A stretch of 44,425 bases of DNA from Gammaproteobacteria bacterium. Lineage in GTDB: Bacteria > Pseudomonadota > Gammaproteobacteria > SZUA-152. Position 1 is the stretch's first letter. Each line of letters starts with the position of its first letter. The stretch lies in contig JAVVEP010000024.1 of NCBI GenBank assembly GCA_032250735.1, positions 1 through 44,425 on the forward strand, written 5' to 3'. Below, in pieces: positions 37,236-44,425 of the stretch. Position numbers and translations under genes: made by a program. The notes under the pieces were generated by a model, which worked only from the letters and a program-made list of their open reading frames with translations, did not search any database and had not been told where the DNA came from.

Positions 37236-38291
37236 ATGAATCGATTCATACAGCGACTGGTGATCACCGCCGGCGAACCCGCCGGCATCGGGCCGGACCT
37301 GTGCGTGCAACTGGCGCAACAGGATCACGCCTTTGCGCTGGTGGTCATCGCCGATGCGCGCCTGCTGGCCGAGCGCGCTGCCGCCCTGCGCCTGCCGCTG
37401 GAGATTATTCCGTTTGCAGAAATGCAGCACCAGCCGCGCGCACCGCACCGCGCCGGCCGCCTGCTGGTCTGGGATATCGCCCTCGCCGCTCCGGTGCAGG
37501 CCGGTGTCCTCAATCCGCTGAATGCCCCCTATGTGCTGCAGACGATTGATGCGGCGATCGATGGCTGTCAACGCGGCGTGTTTGATGCGCTGGTCACCGG
37601 GCCGGTACACAAGGCTGTGATCAATGAGGCCGGCATCGCCTTTTCCGGGCACACCGAATACCTGGCCCAACGCACCGGCGGGCATCCGGTGATGATGCTC
37701 GCCACCGAAGGCCTGCGTGTCGCGCTGGTGACCACCCACCTGCCGCTGACCGCGGTGCCGGCCGCGATCACCCCGCAACGGCTGACCGAGGTGCTGGAGA
37801 TTCTATATCGTGAACTACAGACCCGGCTGGGGATTGATGCCCCCCGCATTCTGGTCTGCGGCCTGAACCCGCACGCCGGAGAAGACGGCCATCTGGGGCG
37901 CGAGGAGATCGAGGTGATCACGCCGGCGCTGGATGCCGTGCGCGCACGCATCGCCCAGCAGGCGCGGCCGGGCAGTATCGAAGGCCCGCTGTCGGCAGAC
38001 ACACTATTTACGGTTAACAATCTGGCGCGCGCGGATGCGGTGCTGGCGATGTATCACGATCAGGGACTGCCGGTGCTCAAGCACATGGGTTTTGGTGAGG
38101 CGGTGAACATCACCCTCGGCCTGCCCATTATTCGCACCTCGGTGGATCATGGCACGGCGCTATCCCTGGCAGGCACCGGCCAGGCCAAAGCAGATAGTTT
38201 CTTGTATGCCCTGCGCATCGCCAGCGAGATGGTGACGCATGTCTTGTCGCATCAGGCAGAACATAAATCAGAAGATAAACCAGAACAGTAA
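37236..38291 (+). CDS. pdxA: 4-hydroxythreonine-4-phosphate dehydrogenase
   Basis: A 351-aa NAD-dependent enzyme of pyridoxal phosphate synthesis. Family stretches are [50 protein letters not shown] and [13 protein letters not shown], which include the zinc-ligand histidines. I chose ATG 37236 over an in-frame TTG at 37209. The C-terminus ends in a charged tail, and the following 45 bases repeat the AACAG/AACCAGA motif. Third gene of the lptD operon. Confidence 0.96.
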   Translation: MNRFIQRLVITAGEPAGIGPDLCVQLAQQDHAFALVVIADARLLAERAAALRLPLEIIPFAEMQHQPRAPHRAGRLLVWDIALAAPVQAGVLNPLNAPYVLQTIDAAIDGCQRGVFDALVTGPVHKAVINEAGIAFSGHTEYLAQRTGGHPVMMLATEGLRVALVTTHLPLTAVPAAITPQRLTEVLEILYRELQTRLGIDAPRILVCGLNPHAGEDGHLGREEIEVITPALDAVRARIAQQARPGSIEGPLSADTLFTVNNLARADAVLAMYHDQGLPVLKHMGFGEAVNITLGLPIIRTSVDHGTALSLAGTGQAKADSFLYALRIASEMVTHVLSHQAEHKSEDKPEQ

Positions 38292-38336
38292 CCCGAACAG
38301 TAACCAGATGATAAACCAGAGACGGATCAAACCACG

Positions 38337-38378
38337 ATGACGGAGACAAATAATCCGCAGGCACACCCCGTCGCATGA
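38337..38378 (+). CDS. Possible 13-codon leader peptide overlapping rsmA
   Basis: ATG 38337 to TGA 38378 encodes MTETNNPQAHPVA. Its stop overlaps the rsmA start as ATGA. A weak GAGACGG site precedes it, whereas rsmA itself has no clear ribosome site, so translational coupling is plausible. It could also be chance. Confidence 0.3.
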   Translation: MTETNNPQAHPVA

Positions 38379-39214
38379 AGGGTTCTTCCAACAAGCCATC
38401 CACCGGCCCCGCCACGCATCGCGCCCGCAAGCGTTTCGGGCAGAACTTTCTGGTGGACCCGTATATCGTGGCGGGCATTGTGGCCGCCATCCATCCGCAG
38501 ACCGACGATCACCTGGTGGAGATCGGCCCCGGCCTGGGCGTGCTGACCGAGGCGTTGTTGCCCTGCGTAACGGCGATGGATGCCATCGAACTGGACCGGG
38601 ACATCATTCCCAAACTGGCGGCAAACTGTCGTGACAAGGGTCAGCTGCAGATCCATGCGATTGATGCCCTGCGCTTTGATTTCGCCTCGCTGGCGGGCGA
38701 TGGCCGTCCCTTACGCATCGTCGGCAATCTGCCCTACAACATTTCCACGCCGCTGATGTTTCATCTGCTGGAACGGCATGAAGTGATTAAGGACATGCAC
38801 TTCATGTTACAGAAGGAGGTGGTAGACCGGCTCGCCGCCACGCCAAACACCAAAAGCTACGGCCGGCTAAGTGTCGCCATGCAGTACCACTGTCGGGTTG
38901 AGTCGCTGATGGATGTGCCGCCGGAATCCTTTTCTCCGGCGCCCAAGGTCCATTCCGCGGTGGTGCGACTGGTGCCGTATCAACAGCCGCCGGTGGCCGT
39001 GGATAACACAAGGGTGTTCGAGACGCTGGTGACGCAGGCCTTTTCCCAGCGCCGCAAAACCCTGCGCAATACCCTCAAGCCGATGATCAGCGCAGAGCGG
39101 ATGGAGGCGGTGGGCATCGATCCGCAGCGACGGGCAGAGACCCTGAGCCTGCAGGAATTCGCCACGCTGGCCAATGCGGTTGCCGCTCACGGTAGCGGGC
39201 GCACGGAAGCATAA
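38375..39214 (+). CDS. rsmA: 16S rRNA dimethyladenosine transferase
   Basis: A 279-aa enzyme that dimethylates two adjacent adenines (A1518/A1519) in the 3' loop of 16S rRNA. Motifs are FGQNFL (21-26), SAM-binding EIGPGLG (49-55) and catalytic NLPYNIS (118-124), with a C-terminal helical domain (SQRRKTLRNTLK). No Shine-Dalgarno is seen before ATG 38375, but a 13-codon frame ends ATGA across it. Last of the conserved lptD-surA-pdxA-rsmA run; apaG/apaH, the usual next genes, are absent. Confidence 0.97.
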   Translation: MKGSSNKPSTGPATHRARKRFGQNFLVDPYIVAGIVAAIHPQTDDHLVEIGPGLGVLTEALLPCVTAMDAIELDRDIIPKLAANCRDKGQLQIHAIDALRFDFASLAGDGRPLRIVGNLPYNISTPLMFHLLERHEVIKDMHFMLQKEVVDRLAATPNTKSYGRLSVAMQYHCRVESLMDVPPESFSPAPKVHSAVVRLVPYQQPPVAVDNTRVFETLVTQAFSQRRKTLRNTLKPMISAERMEAVGIDPQRRAETLSLQEFATLANAVAAHGSGRTEA

Positions 39215-39216
39215 GC

Positions 39217-39993
39217 ATGGCGGTGGGCATCGGCGGTGTGCTGGAACAACTCATTTTACCGCCGGGTGGTTTTATTATTGCAGCCCTGCTGGGCCTGCTG
39301 CTGATGCCGCGCTACCCGCGCAGCGGACGCCATATAGCATTAAGTAGTCTTGCCTTGCTGTATCTCGTCAGTCTGCCCATCAGTGCCACGCTATTGTTGT
39401 CCTGGCTGGAGCCCGTAACTGCCCTCTCACCGAAGGTAGTCAGCGAGACGACAGAACAGCCCCCGCAGGCGATCGTGATTCTGGGTGCGGGTCGGCGTCA
39501 CGACAGTCCCGAATATGGCGGCGACATACCCAATGCGATGGCGCTGGAACGGATACGTTACGGGGTCTGGCTGGCGCGCCGCAGCCTGTTACCGGTATTG
39601 GTAAGCGGCGGTCTGGGTGATGACGAACATCCGTCCGAGGCACAGATGATGCAGCAACTCATCGAAGAGGAATATGCCCTGGCCGTGCGCTGGCACGAAA
39701 CGCAGAGCCACACCACCTATGAAAATGCAAAATACGCGAGCGACATCTTAAAGGCAGAAGGCATCACCTCGATCTACCTGGTCACCCATGCCCTGCACAT
39801 GCCGCGCAGCGTAAAATCCTTCGAGAAGTTCGGGATCATCGTGCATCCCGCCCCCACCGCCTTCGGCGGTAGCAGTCAACGCGAACTGGAGCTGTCGGCC
39901 TTTCTGCCCAGCGCCAGGGCACTGCATCAGACCAGCATGGTCTTCCACGAGTGGGTGGGTATGCTGTGGTATCGCCTGCGTTACGGCGTCTAG
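39217..39993 (+). CDS. YdcF/ElyC-family membrane protein (DUF218)
   Basis: A 258-aa protein with two N-terminal membrane segments (about 13-30 and 40-63) and a DUF218 domain (about 84-240; AIVILGAGRR, VSGGL, ETQSHTTYENAKYASDIL, LVTHALHMPRSVKSFEKFGI). E. coli ElyC, of the same family, affects peptidoglycan and envelope precursor metabolism; the substrate is uncertain. It starts three bases after rsmA and is probably in the same transcript. Confidence 0.88.
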   Translation: MAVGIGGVLEQLILPPGGFIIAALLGLLLMPRYPRSGRHIALSSLALLYLVSLPISATLLLSWLEPVTALSPKVVSETTEQPPQAIVILGAGRRHDSPEYGGDIPNAMALERIRYGVWLARRSLLPVLVSGGLGDDEHPSEAQMMQQLIEEEYALAVRWHETQSHTTYENAKYASDILKAEGITSIYLVTHALHMPRSVKSFEKFGIIVHPAPTAFGGSSQRELELSAFLPSARALHQTSMVFHEWVGMLWYRLRYGV

Positions 39994-40072
39994 ATTTTTA
40001 CATCGCCAACCCGGGTCATAACACCCCGTCCCTCATGCAAGCCGTTTGTGATTGGGTAATAATCCCGCGCCA

Positions 40073-40101
40073 TTGACGAGCGCATTTTCCTCTACTATAT
40101 C
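40073..40101 (+). promoter_or_regulatory. Promoter of the S8-peptidase cassette
   Basis: TTGACG (40073-40078) and TATATC (40096-40101) are 17 bases apart. It lies about 120 bases before the first gene of the cassette, giving it an independent transcription start. Confidence 0.55.
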
Positions 40102-40221
40102 TCTAGCCTTGCAAAACACTTACCGAAAAGGATTACTGCGTCAGGCTTGTACTGACGTGCATACCCACAATCGGAATGGACTAGAAATGCACAGGAGTGC
40201 ATCGGGAGCGCACAAAATAAC

Positions 40222-40518
40222 ATGGAAGTTATCATTGAATTAAGCCCGGAGGTCGCGCATCAGTTTCAGGTGCAGGATCAATCCGCCCCCATGGTCAGGC
40301 AACTGACGACCACCATCGATGCGTTACACGTCATCATCAAGCCTCAATATTCAAACCAGCAACCAGGTCACGAAAAAGGAAAGGCCGAAAATTATTTTTT
40401 TGTGATTGAAGCCGGAAATTGGGAAGAGTGCCAGCGTATTGCCACGGTGCTTGACCAACTGCCCGCCGTCAGGGCGGCGTATTGTAAACCCGAGGCAGAA
40501 CCTGCCTCTTTACCTTAA
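40222..40518 (+). CDS. Free-standing subtilase-propeptide-like protein
   Basis: A 98-aa protein without signal peptide or membrane segment. Its C-terminal half (FFVIEAGNWEEC ... LPAVRAAYCKPEAEP, about 54-95) resembles the propeptide-like part of the peptidase next door (YYKVEAPEDKLE ... CGAVEAAYVKPPATP). Both fit the beta-alpha-beta pattern of inhibitor I9/subtilisin prodomains. It may act as an intramolecular-chaperone-like partner or inhibitor in trans. It precedes the peptidase by 23 bases. The ribosome site is weak (GGGAG, 13 bases from ATG). I cannot name a family. Confidence 0.7.
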   Translation: MEVIIELSPEVAHQFQVQDQSAPMVRQLTTTIDALHVIIKPQYSNQQPGHEKGKAENYFFVIEAGNWEECQRIATVLDQLPAVRAAYCKPEAEPASLP

Positions 40519-40541
40519 ACCACTGTCAGGAGGACACGATC

Positions 40542-42338
40542 ATGGCGAGAAAGAAGTCAGCGGAAAAAGGCTCGGCGTTTGCCGAGCACTCTTATGAATT
40601 ACCGCCCAGCGAACTCATTGTAATGGCGAAGAAGGGAGCGGAGCTGCGCTCGCATCAGACTACGGTGAGCTCGCTGTCGGGGGCCGACGTCAAGGACCTG
40701 AGCGCGATCTTGAGCAAGGAAGGGATCACCATGGCGCCGCTGTTTGGTGACAGCGAAGAACAGTTGCAGCAGGAGATGAGCTCAATGGCCGCAGCAGCGA
40801 CCCTCGACGAGGCAATGATGGCTGAGCTGCCCGACCTGTCGCTGTACTACAAGGTGGAGGCACCGGAAGACAAACTGGAGGCACTGGCCGCGAAACTGTG
40901 CGGTTGCGGAGCCGTGGAGGCCGCCTATGTAAAACCACCGGCGACCCCCAGTGAGACGCGCGCCGAATCCATGGCGGAGGAGGCCCCGGAGTTTATCAAC
41001 ATGATGAGTTCCATTGCGGAGGAGGCCGAACCGGCCACCATCAATTTCACGGCACGCCAGGCCTACCTCGGTCCTGCGCCGGCGGGCATCGATGCATACT
41101 ATGCCGCGACACTCAGCGGTGGGCGCGGCGCAGGTGTCGGTATCTGCGATATCGAGGGTGCCTGGCGCTTTACGCATGAAGATCTGCGCGTCAATCAGGG
41201 GGGCGTGGTCGGCGGTACACCGTCAAGCGATATGGGCTGGCGCAATCACGGCACGGCCGTCATCGGCGTGCTCAGCGGTGATCGAAACAGTTTTGGTATT
41301 ACCGGCATTGCCCCCGATGCGCGGATACGCGGCATTTCCATTTTTGGCGGCATGGGCACGGCGGGGGCGATTCGACGCGCGGCACAGGTCTCCAGAAAGG
41401 GCGACATCATCCTGCTGGAATTGCATCGCCCCGGGCCACGTTTTAATTTTCAGGGTCGCAGCGATCAAAAGGGCTATATTGCGATCGAGTGGTGGCCGGA
41501 TGATTTTGCCGCTGTCCGTTATGCCGTCACCATGGGCATGATCGTGGTGGGTGCCGCGGGCAATGGCGCGGAAAATCTGAATGCCTCCATCTACAATACG
41601 CGGCCGGCCGGCTTTCCGAACAGCTGGCGCAACCCCTTCAACCGCAGTGCGGCCGACTCCGGCGCCATCCTGGTGGGCGCGGGCGCCCCGCCGCCCGGCA
41701 CTCACGGTCGCAATCACGGCCCCGACCGCTCCCGCCTGGATTTTTCCAATTACGGTTCGGCGGTGGACGCCCAGGGCTGGGGGCGTGAGGTCACGACCAC
41801 CGGTTACGGGGATCTGCAGGGCGGCAGCAATGAAGACCTCTGGTATACCGATCGCTTCAGCGGCACCTCGAGCGCATCGCCCATCGTGGTAGGCGCACTG
41901 GCCTGCGTACAGGGGGTACTCAAGGCGCGGCGCCGTCCGGTACTGAGTCCGGCGCGGGCGCGCAGTCTGTTGCGCAGTACCGGCAGCGCGCAGACCAGCG
42001 CGACGGGTCGGCCCAGTACACAGCGTATCGGTAGACGCCCCAACCTGCGCCAGCTCGTGCAGTCGGCGTTGTATGAGAATAAATGGATCGGGGTGCAATT
42101 CACGGGGCCGGTGGCGGCGAATGCGACCCAGCGATGGTTTACCCACAGCTGGCCCGAGCATTGGCATGTGGTGTGGAATGTTGTGCCACTGACGCCACGA
42201 TCCGGCGGACCACAGATCGATTTTGATGTGCAGGTGGAACGCGCCAGTGACCAGCATATTACCTACTGGATCACGGTGAAAAACCTGACCAATCAGGCGG
42301 TCAACATCGAGGCACGCTACGCCATTCTGGGCTGGTAA
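40542..42338 (+). CDS. S8-family (subtilisin-like) serine peptidase
   Basis: A 598-aa peptidase. The triad is D203 (GICDIEGAW), H236 (RNHGTAV) and S443 (GTSSASP), with oxyanion N341 (AAGNGA). The N-terminal 180 residues include a flexible basic start and a propeptide-like segment (about 96-135). After the catalytic domain (about 180-510) a beta-rich C-terminal domain of roughly 85 residues (WIGVQFTGPV ... ARYAILGW) matches nothing I recognise. No signal peptide or Tat motif is visible, unlike most secreted subtilases, so it may act in the cytoplasm or leave by another route. An AGGAGG ribosome site precedes the ATG. It lies between the free propeptide-like gene and a 75-aa peptide gene. Confidence 0.93.
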   Translation: MARKKSAEKGSAFAEHSYELPPSELIVMAKKGAELRSHQTTVSSLSGADVKDLSAILSKEGITMAPLFGDSEEQLQQEMSSMAAAATLDEAMMAELPDLSLYYKVEAPEDKLEALAAKLCGCGAVEAAYVKPPATPSETRAESMAEEAPEFINMMSSIAEEAEPATINFTARQAYLGPAPAGIDAYYAATLSGGRGAGVGICDIEGAWRFTHEDLRVNQGGVVGGTPSSDMGWRNHGTAVIGVLSGDRNSFGITGIAPDARIRGISIFGGMGTAGAIRRAAQVSRKGDIILLELHRPGPRFNFQGRSDQKGYIAIEWWPDDFAAVRYAVTMGMIVVGAAGNGAENLNASIYNTRPAGFPNSWRNPFNRSAADSGAILVGAGAPPPGTHGRNHGPDRSRLDFSNYGSAVDAQGWGREVTTTGYGDLQGGSNEDLWYTDRFSGTSSASPIVVGALACVQGVLKARRRPVLSPARARSLLRSTGSAQTSATGRPSTQRIGRRPNLRQLVQSALYENKWIGVQFTGPVAANATQRWFTHSWPEHWHVVWNVVPLTPRSGGPQIDFDVQVERASDQHITYWITVKNLTNQAVNIEARYAILGW

Positions 42339-42357
42339 TCTTAAGGAGGAATAAGCG

Positions 42358-42585
42358 ATGAGAATCACTATTGAAACGCAAAATGAAGGACGGATTCAGC
42401 TGGAATCGGAAACGCTCAGTGAAACACAGACGCAGCAGCAGGCAACCCAGGCCGCCGCGATTGATGGGGGTGGGCCCAGTGATGTGCTGCTGAGCGCCAT
42501 CGCCGGTGCGGCGGGATTCACTGAGGGTGAGGCAGAGGAAGGCGAAGAGATGTTGAGCATGGAGGAGACCTCCGCGTTTCACTGA
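42358..42585 (+). CDS. 75-aa acidic peptide with GGGP segment, candidate peptidase substrate
   Basis: A small protein with a polar, Gln/Glu/Thr-rich N-terminal half (1-33), a central AIDGGGPSDVLLSAIAGAAG segment (34-53) and a strongly acidic C-terminus. The layout, leader then a glycine-rich point then a short hydrophobic core, resembles ribosomally made peptide precursors, but no modifying enzyme is present. A near-perfect ribosome site AAGGAGGA (42343-42350) suggests high expression. It follows the S8 peptidase by 19 bases and ends before a strong terminator, so it belongs to that unit. No family recognised. Confidence 0.7.
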   Translation: MRITIETQNEGRIQLESETLSETQTQQQATQAAAIDGGGPSDVLLSAIAGAAGFTEGEAEEGEEMLSMEETSAFH

Positions 42586-42614
42586 GCCGCAGTAACGGGA
42601 AGTATGTCTTTAAT

Positions 42615-42649
42615 AAAAAACCCTGGGCCAGGTGGGTCCAGGGTTTTTT
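42615..42649. terminator. Bidirectional terminator of the S8 cassette / ppnN
   Basis: AAAAAACCCTGG (42615-42626) pairs with CCAGGGTTTTTT (42638-42649) around an 11-base loop; T-runs flank both strands. It lies between the converging 75-aa peptide gene and ppnN. Confidence 0.93.
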
Positions 42650-42672
42650 TATGGGTGCAATGCGTGAGGCCG

Positions 42673-44043
42673 CTATTTTATGATGCGATAACACGGCACA
42701 TATTGGGTACCGGGCAGTTTCATGCGGTGTTGCTCGACGAAAGAGGCCAGCAGGGCATCGACGGGCTCCATAATGTCGGCATCGCCATGAATCTCGAACA
42801 GCCCATGCTGTTCCACGGCGCGGATACCGTCGTCTTTCACATTGCCGGCGACAATTCCGGAGAAGGCACGCCGCAGGTTGGCCGCCAGGGTATGGTTCGG
42901 CAGGCTCTTGTGCAGCACAAGATTGCGCATATTGTCATGCGTCGGTTCAAACGGCTGCTGGAAGTCCTTGTCGATCTTCAGCAGCCAGTTGAAATAATAG
43001 GCATCGCCATGGGTGCGGCGAAAATCGCGCACCTCCTGAATGCCGGCGTGCATCTCGCGCGCCACGCGGGCGGGATCATTGATGATCACCTTGTAACGCT
43101 GTTGCGCCTCGATGCCGAGGGTGTCGGCAATGAACTGATTGACGCCGATAAAAAATGCCTCGGCACTCGCCGGCCCGGTGAGGATGAGGGGAAAGGGGAG
43201 ATCCTTGTTGGCGGGGTGCAGCAGAATACCCAGCAGATACAGCAGCTCTTCCGTGGTACCGGCGCCGCCGGGAAACACCACGATGCCATGCCCGGTGCGC
43301 ACAAAGGCCTCAAGCCGTTTTTCGATGTCCGGCATAATCACCAGATCATTGACGATAGGGTTGGGGGATTCGGCGGCGATGATGCCCGGCTCGGAGATGC
43401 CGAGGTACTGGCCGTCATCAAGCCGCTGCTTGGCATGGCCGATGGTCGCGCCCTTCATGGGGCCCTTCATGGCGCCAGGGCCGCAGCCGGTACAGATGTC
43501 TAGACCGCGCAGGCCCAGCTCATGGCCCACCTCCTTGGTGTAATCGTATTCCTTGCGGGTAATCGAATGTCCGCCCCAGCACACCACCAGATTGGGGTTG
43601 GTGTTGGGCCGCAGGATATTGGCATTGCGCAGGATATGAAACACGGCGTTGGTGATGCCGTCGGAGCAGTCCATATCAAACTTCGGATTATCGTTGATCT
43701 CATCACTGACATAGATCACATCGCGCAGCACCGAAAACAGGTGCTCACTAATGCCGCGGATCATCACCCCGTCGACAAAGGCATTGACCGGCGCGTTTTT
43801 CACCTCCAGCTTGATGCCGCGGGCCTGTTGCACCACGCGAATGTCAAAGCTCTTATAGCGCTCCAGCAGCTGCTTGCCGTCATCCATCTGGTTGCCGCAA
43901 TTGAGCACCGCCAGCGAACAGTTGCGGAAGATGTTGTATAGCCCGCCCTGGCTGGTATCCAGCAGCTTGCCAACCTCGACCTTGGACAACACATCCAGAC
44001 GACCTTCCGGGGTAATGCGTGCATCGATGACAGCTGGCTTCAT
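42673..44043 (-). CDS. ppnN: Pyrimidine/purine nucleotide 5'-monophosphate nucleosidase
   Basis: A 456-aa cytoplasmic enzyme of the LOG-like family (E. coli YgdH, 454 aa) that splits nucleoside monophosphates into base and ribose 5-phosphate and is controlled by ppGpp in E. coli. The N-terminal regulatory domain begins with DARITPEGRLDVLSKVEV; the catalytic LOG motif is PGGAGTTEELLYLLGIL, with ICTGCGPGAMKGPMKGA upstream forming the nucleotide pocket. Starts at ATG 44043 and stands alone on the minus strand. Confidence 0.95.
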   Translation of the reverse strand: MKPAVIDARITPEGRLDVLSKVEVGKLLDTSQGGLYNIFRNCSLAVLNCGNQMDDGKQLLERYKSFDIRVVQQARGIKLEVKNAPVNAFVDGVMIRGISEHLFSVLRDVIYVSDEINDNPKFDMDCSDGITNAVFHILRNANILRPNTNPNLVVCWGGHSITRKEYDYTKEVGHELGLRGLDICTGCGPGAMKGPMKGATIGHAKQRLDDGQYLGISEPGIIAAESPNPIVNDLVIMPDIEKRLEAFVRTGHGIVVFPGGAGTTEELLYLLGILLHPANKDLPFPLILTGPASAEAFFIGVNQFIADTLGIEAQQRYKVIINDPARVAREMHAGIQEVRDFRRTHGDAYYFNWLLKIDKDFQQPFEPTHDNMRNLVLHKSLPNHTLAANLRRAFSGIVAGNVKDDGIRAVEQHGLFEIHGDADIMEPVDALLASFVEQHRMKLPGTQYVPCYRIIK

Positions 44044-44425
44044 GGTATCTCTCTGTTAATGTAGCGTATCTTATATAACATACCACTGGCAGCGACTCTC
44101 GGCGACTGGCGATGGTGCGAGTTGCGCCATATGCTGCAAAGGCGGATCAGATTATATCAATTGATTAAGTGGTCAATGGGTCCATGTATTGCAAACGAAA
44201 AGCGGCATAGGTTGCATATTTCACCAGATATTGACGCATAGGCTGTAATAATTTTTAAACTGATAATTTTTTGCTAAGGTCTGAAATGCAGTGCGATTTC
44301 AATCATTGAGCAAATATCAGAGGCCCTTACAATTAAGTACATTTTTTGGGCAGTGTTCAAAATGTTTTTCGAGGGCGTTCAAAATTCTGTGTCAGCCTAG
44401 GCGGTTAGATTTCCAGAACGCCATC
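44044..44425. other. AT-rich right edge, possible end of an insertion sequence
   Basis: 382 bases without a gene. The ppnN promoter should lie in the first 100. From about 44351 the sequence contains GTTCAAAAT twice (44356 and 44380), and the second, read on the minus strand, gives CACAGAATTTTGAAC, similar to terminal repeats of IS256-type elements. A short minus-strand frame ending MAFWKSNRLG crosses the right edge. The window stops too soon to decide. Confidence 0.3.

Overview
This 44.4 kb window carries the chromosomal replication-origin region of a gammaproteobacterium. Direct signs are the rnpA-rpmH / dnaA-dnaN-recF-gyrB arrangement around an AT-rich intergenic region with perfect DnaA boxes, the lptD-surA-pdxA-rsmA run, the hemC-hemD-hemX-hemY run, and gmk-rpoZ-spoT-ridA. 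Several c-type cytochromes, a PEP-CTERM protein and the gene content suggest an environmental, respiratory, possibly Chromatiales-like lineage; that placement is inference. No tRNA, rRNA or CRISPR array was recognised.

Layout. 1-3.3 kb is accessory DNA: a decayed membrane-protein remnant, copies of a palindromic TTAAAGGG..CCCTTTAA repeat, one of them split by an intact IS3-family element, two tiny membrane proteins, an integron-type attC site and a PEP-CTERM (exosortase substrate) gene. 3.3-5.4 kb holds three unrelated c-type cytochromes, two on the minus strand and one lipoprotein on the plus strand, around a 530-bp regulatory gap with a palindromic operator-like site. 5.4-10.3 kb (minus) is yicC, gmk, rpoZ, spoT, ridA: nucleotide and stringent-response genes. 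10.4-12.2 kb is a Ser/Thr kinase plus PP2C phosphatase pair. 12.2-16.3 kb has radC, coaBC, a Rossmann-fold epimerase-like gene and a flavin/2Fe-2S reductase. 16.3-20.7 kb (minus) is the heme operon. 21.1-22.1 kb is fbp, ending at a strong bidirectional terminator.

22.4-28.9 kb (minus) is gyrB, recF, dnaN, dnaA. oriC most likely lies between dnaN and dnaA (about 27.17-27.38 kb), and two parS-type ParB sites sit inside recF. 29.4-40.0 kb (plus) is rpmH, rnpA, yidD, yidC, mnmE, lptD, surA, pdxA, rsmA and a YdcF/ElyC-like gene. Genes on both flanks of oriC point away from it, so they are co-oriented with the replication forks.

40.0-42.65 kb is the least explained part: its own promoter, a 98-aa protein resembling a free-standing subtilase propeptide, a 598-aa S8 (subtilisin-like) peptidase without a signal peptide, and a 75-aa acidic peptide with a Gly-Gly-Gly-Pro segment, closed by a strong terminator. 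I propose it as a self-contained peptidase / propeptide / small-peptide cassette of unknown role. ppnN follows on the minus strand, and the right edge may touch the end of another insertion sequence.
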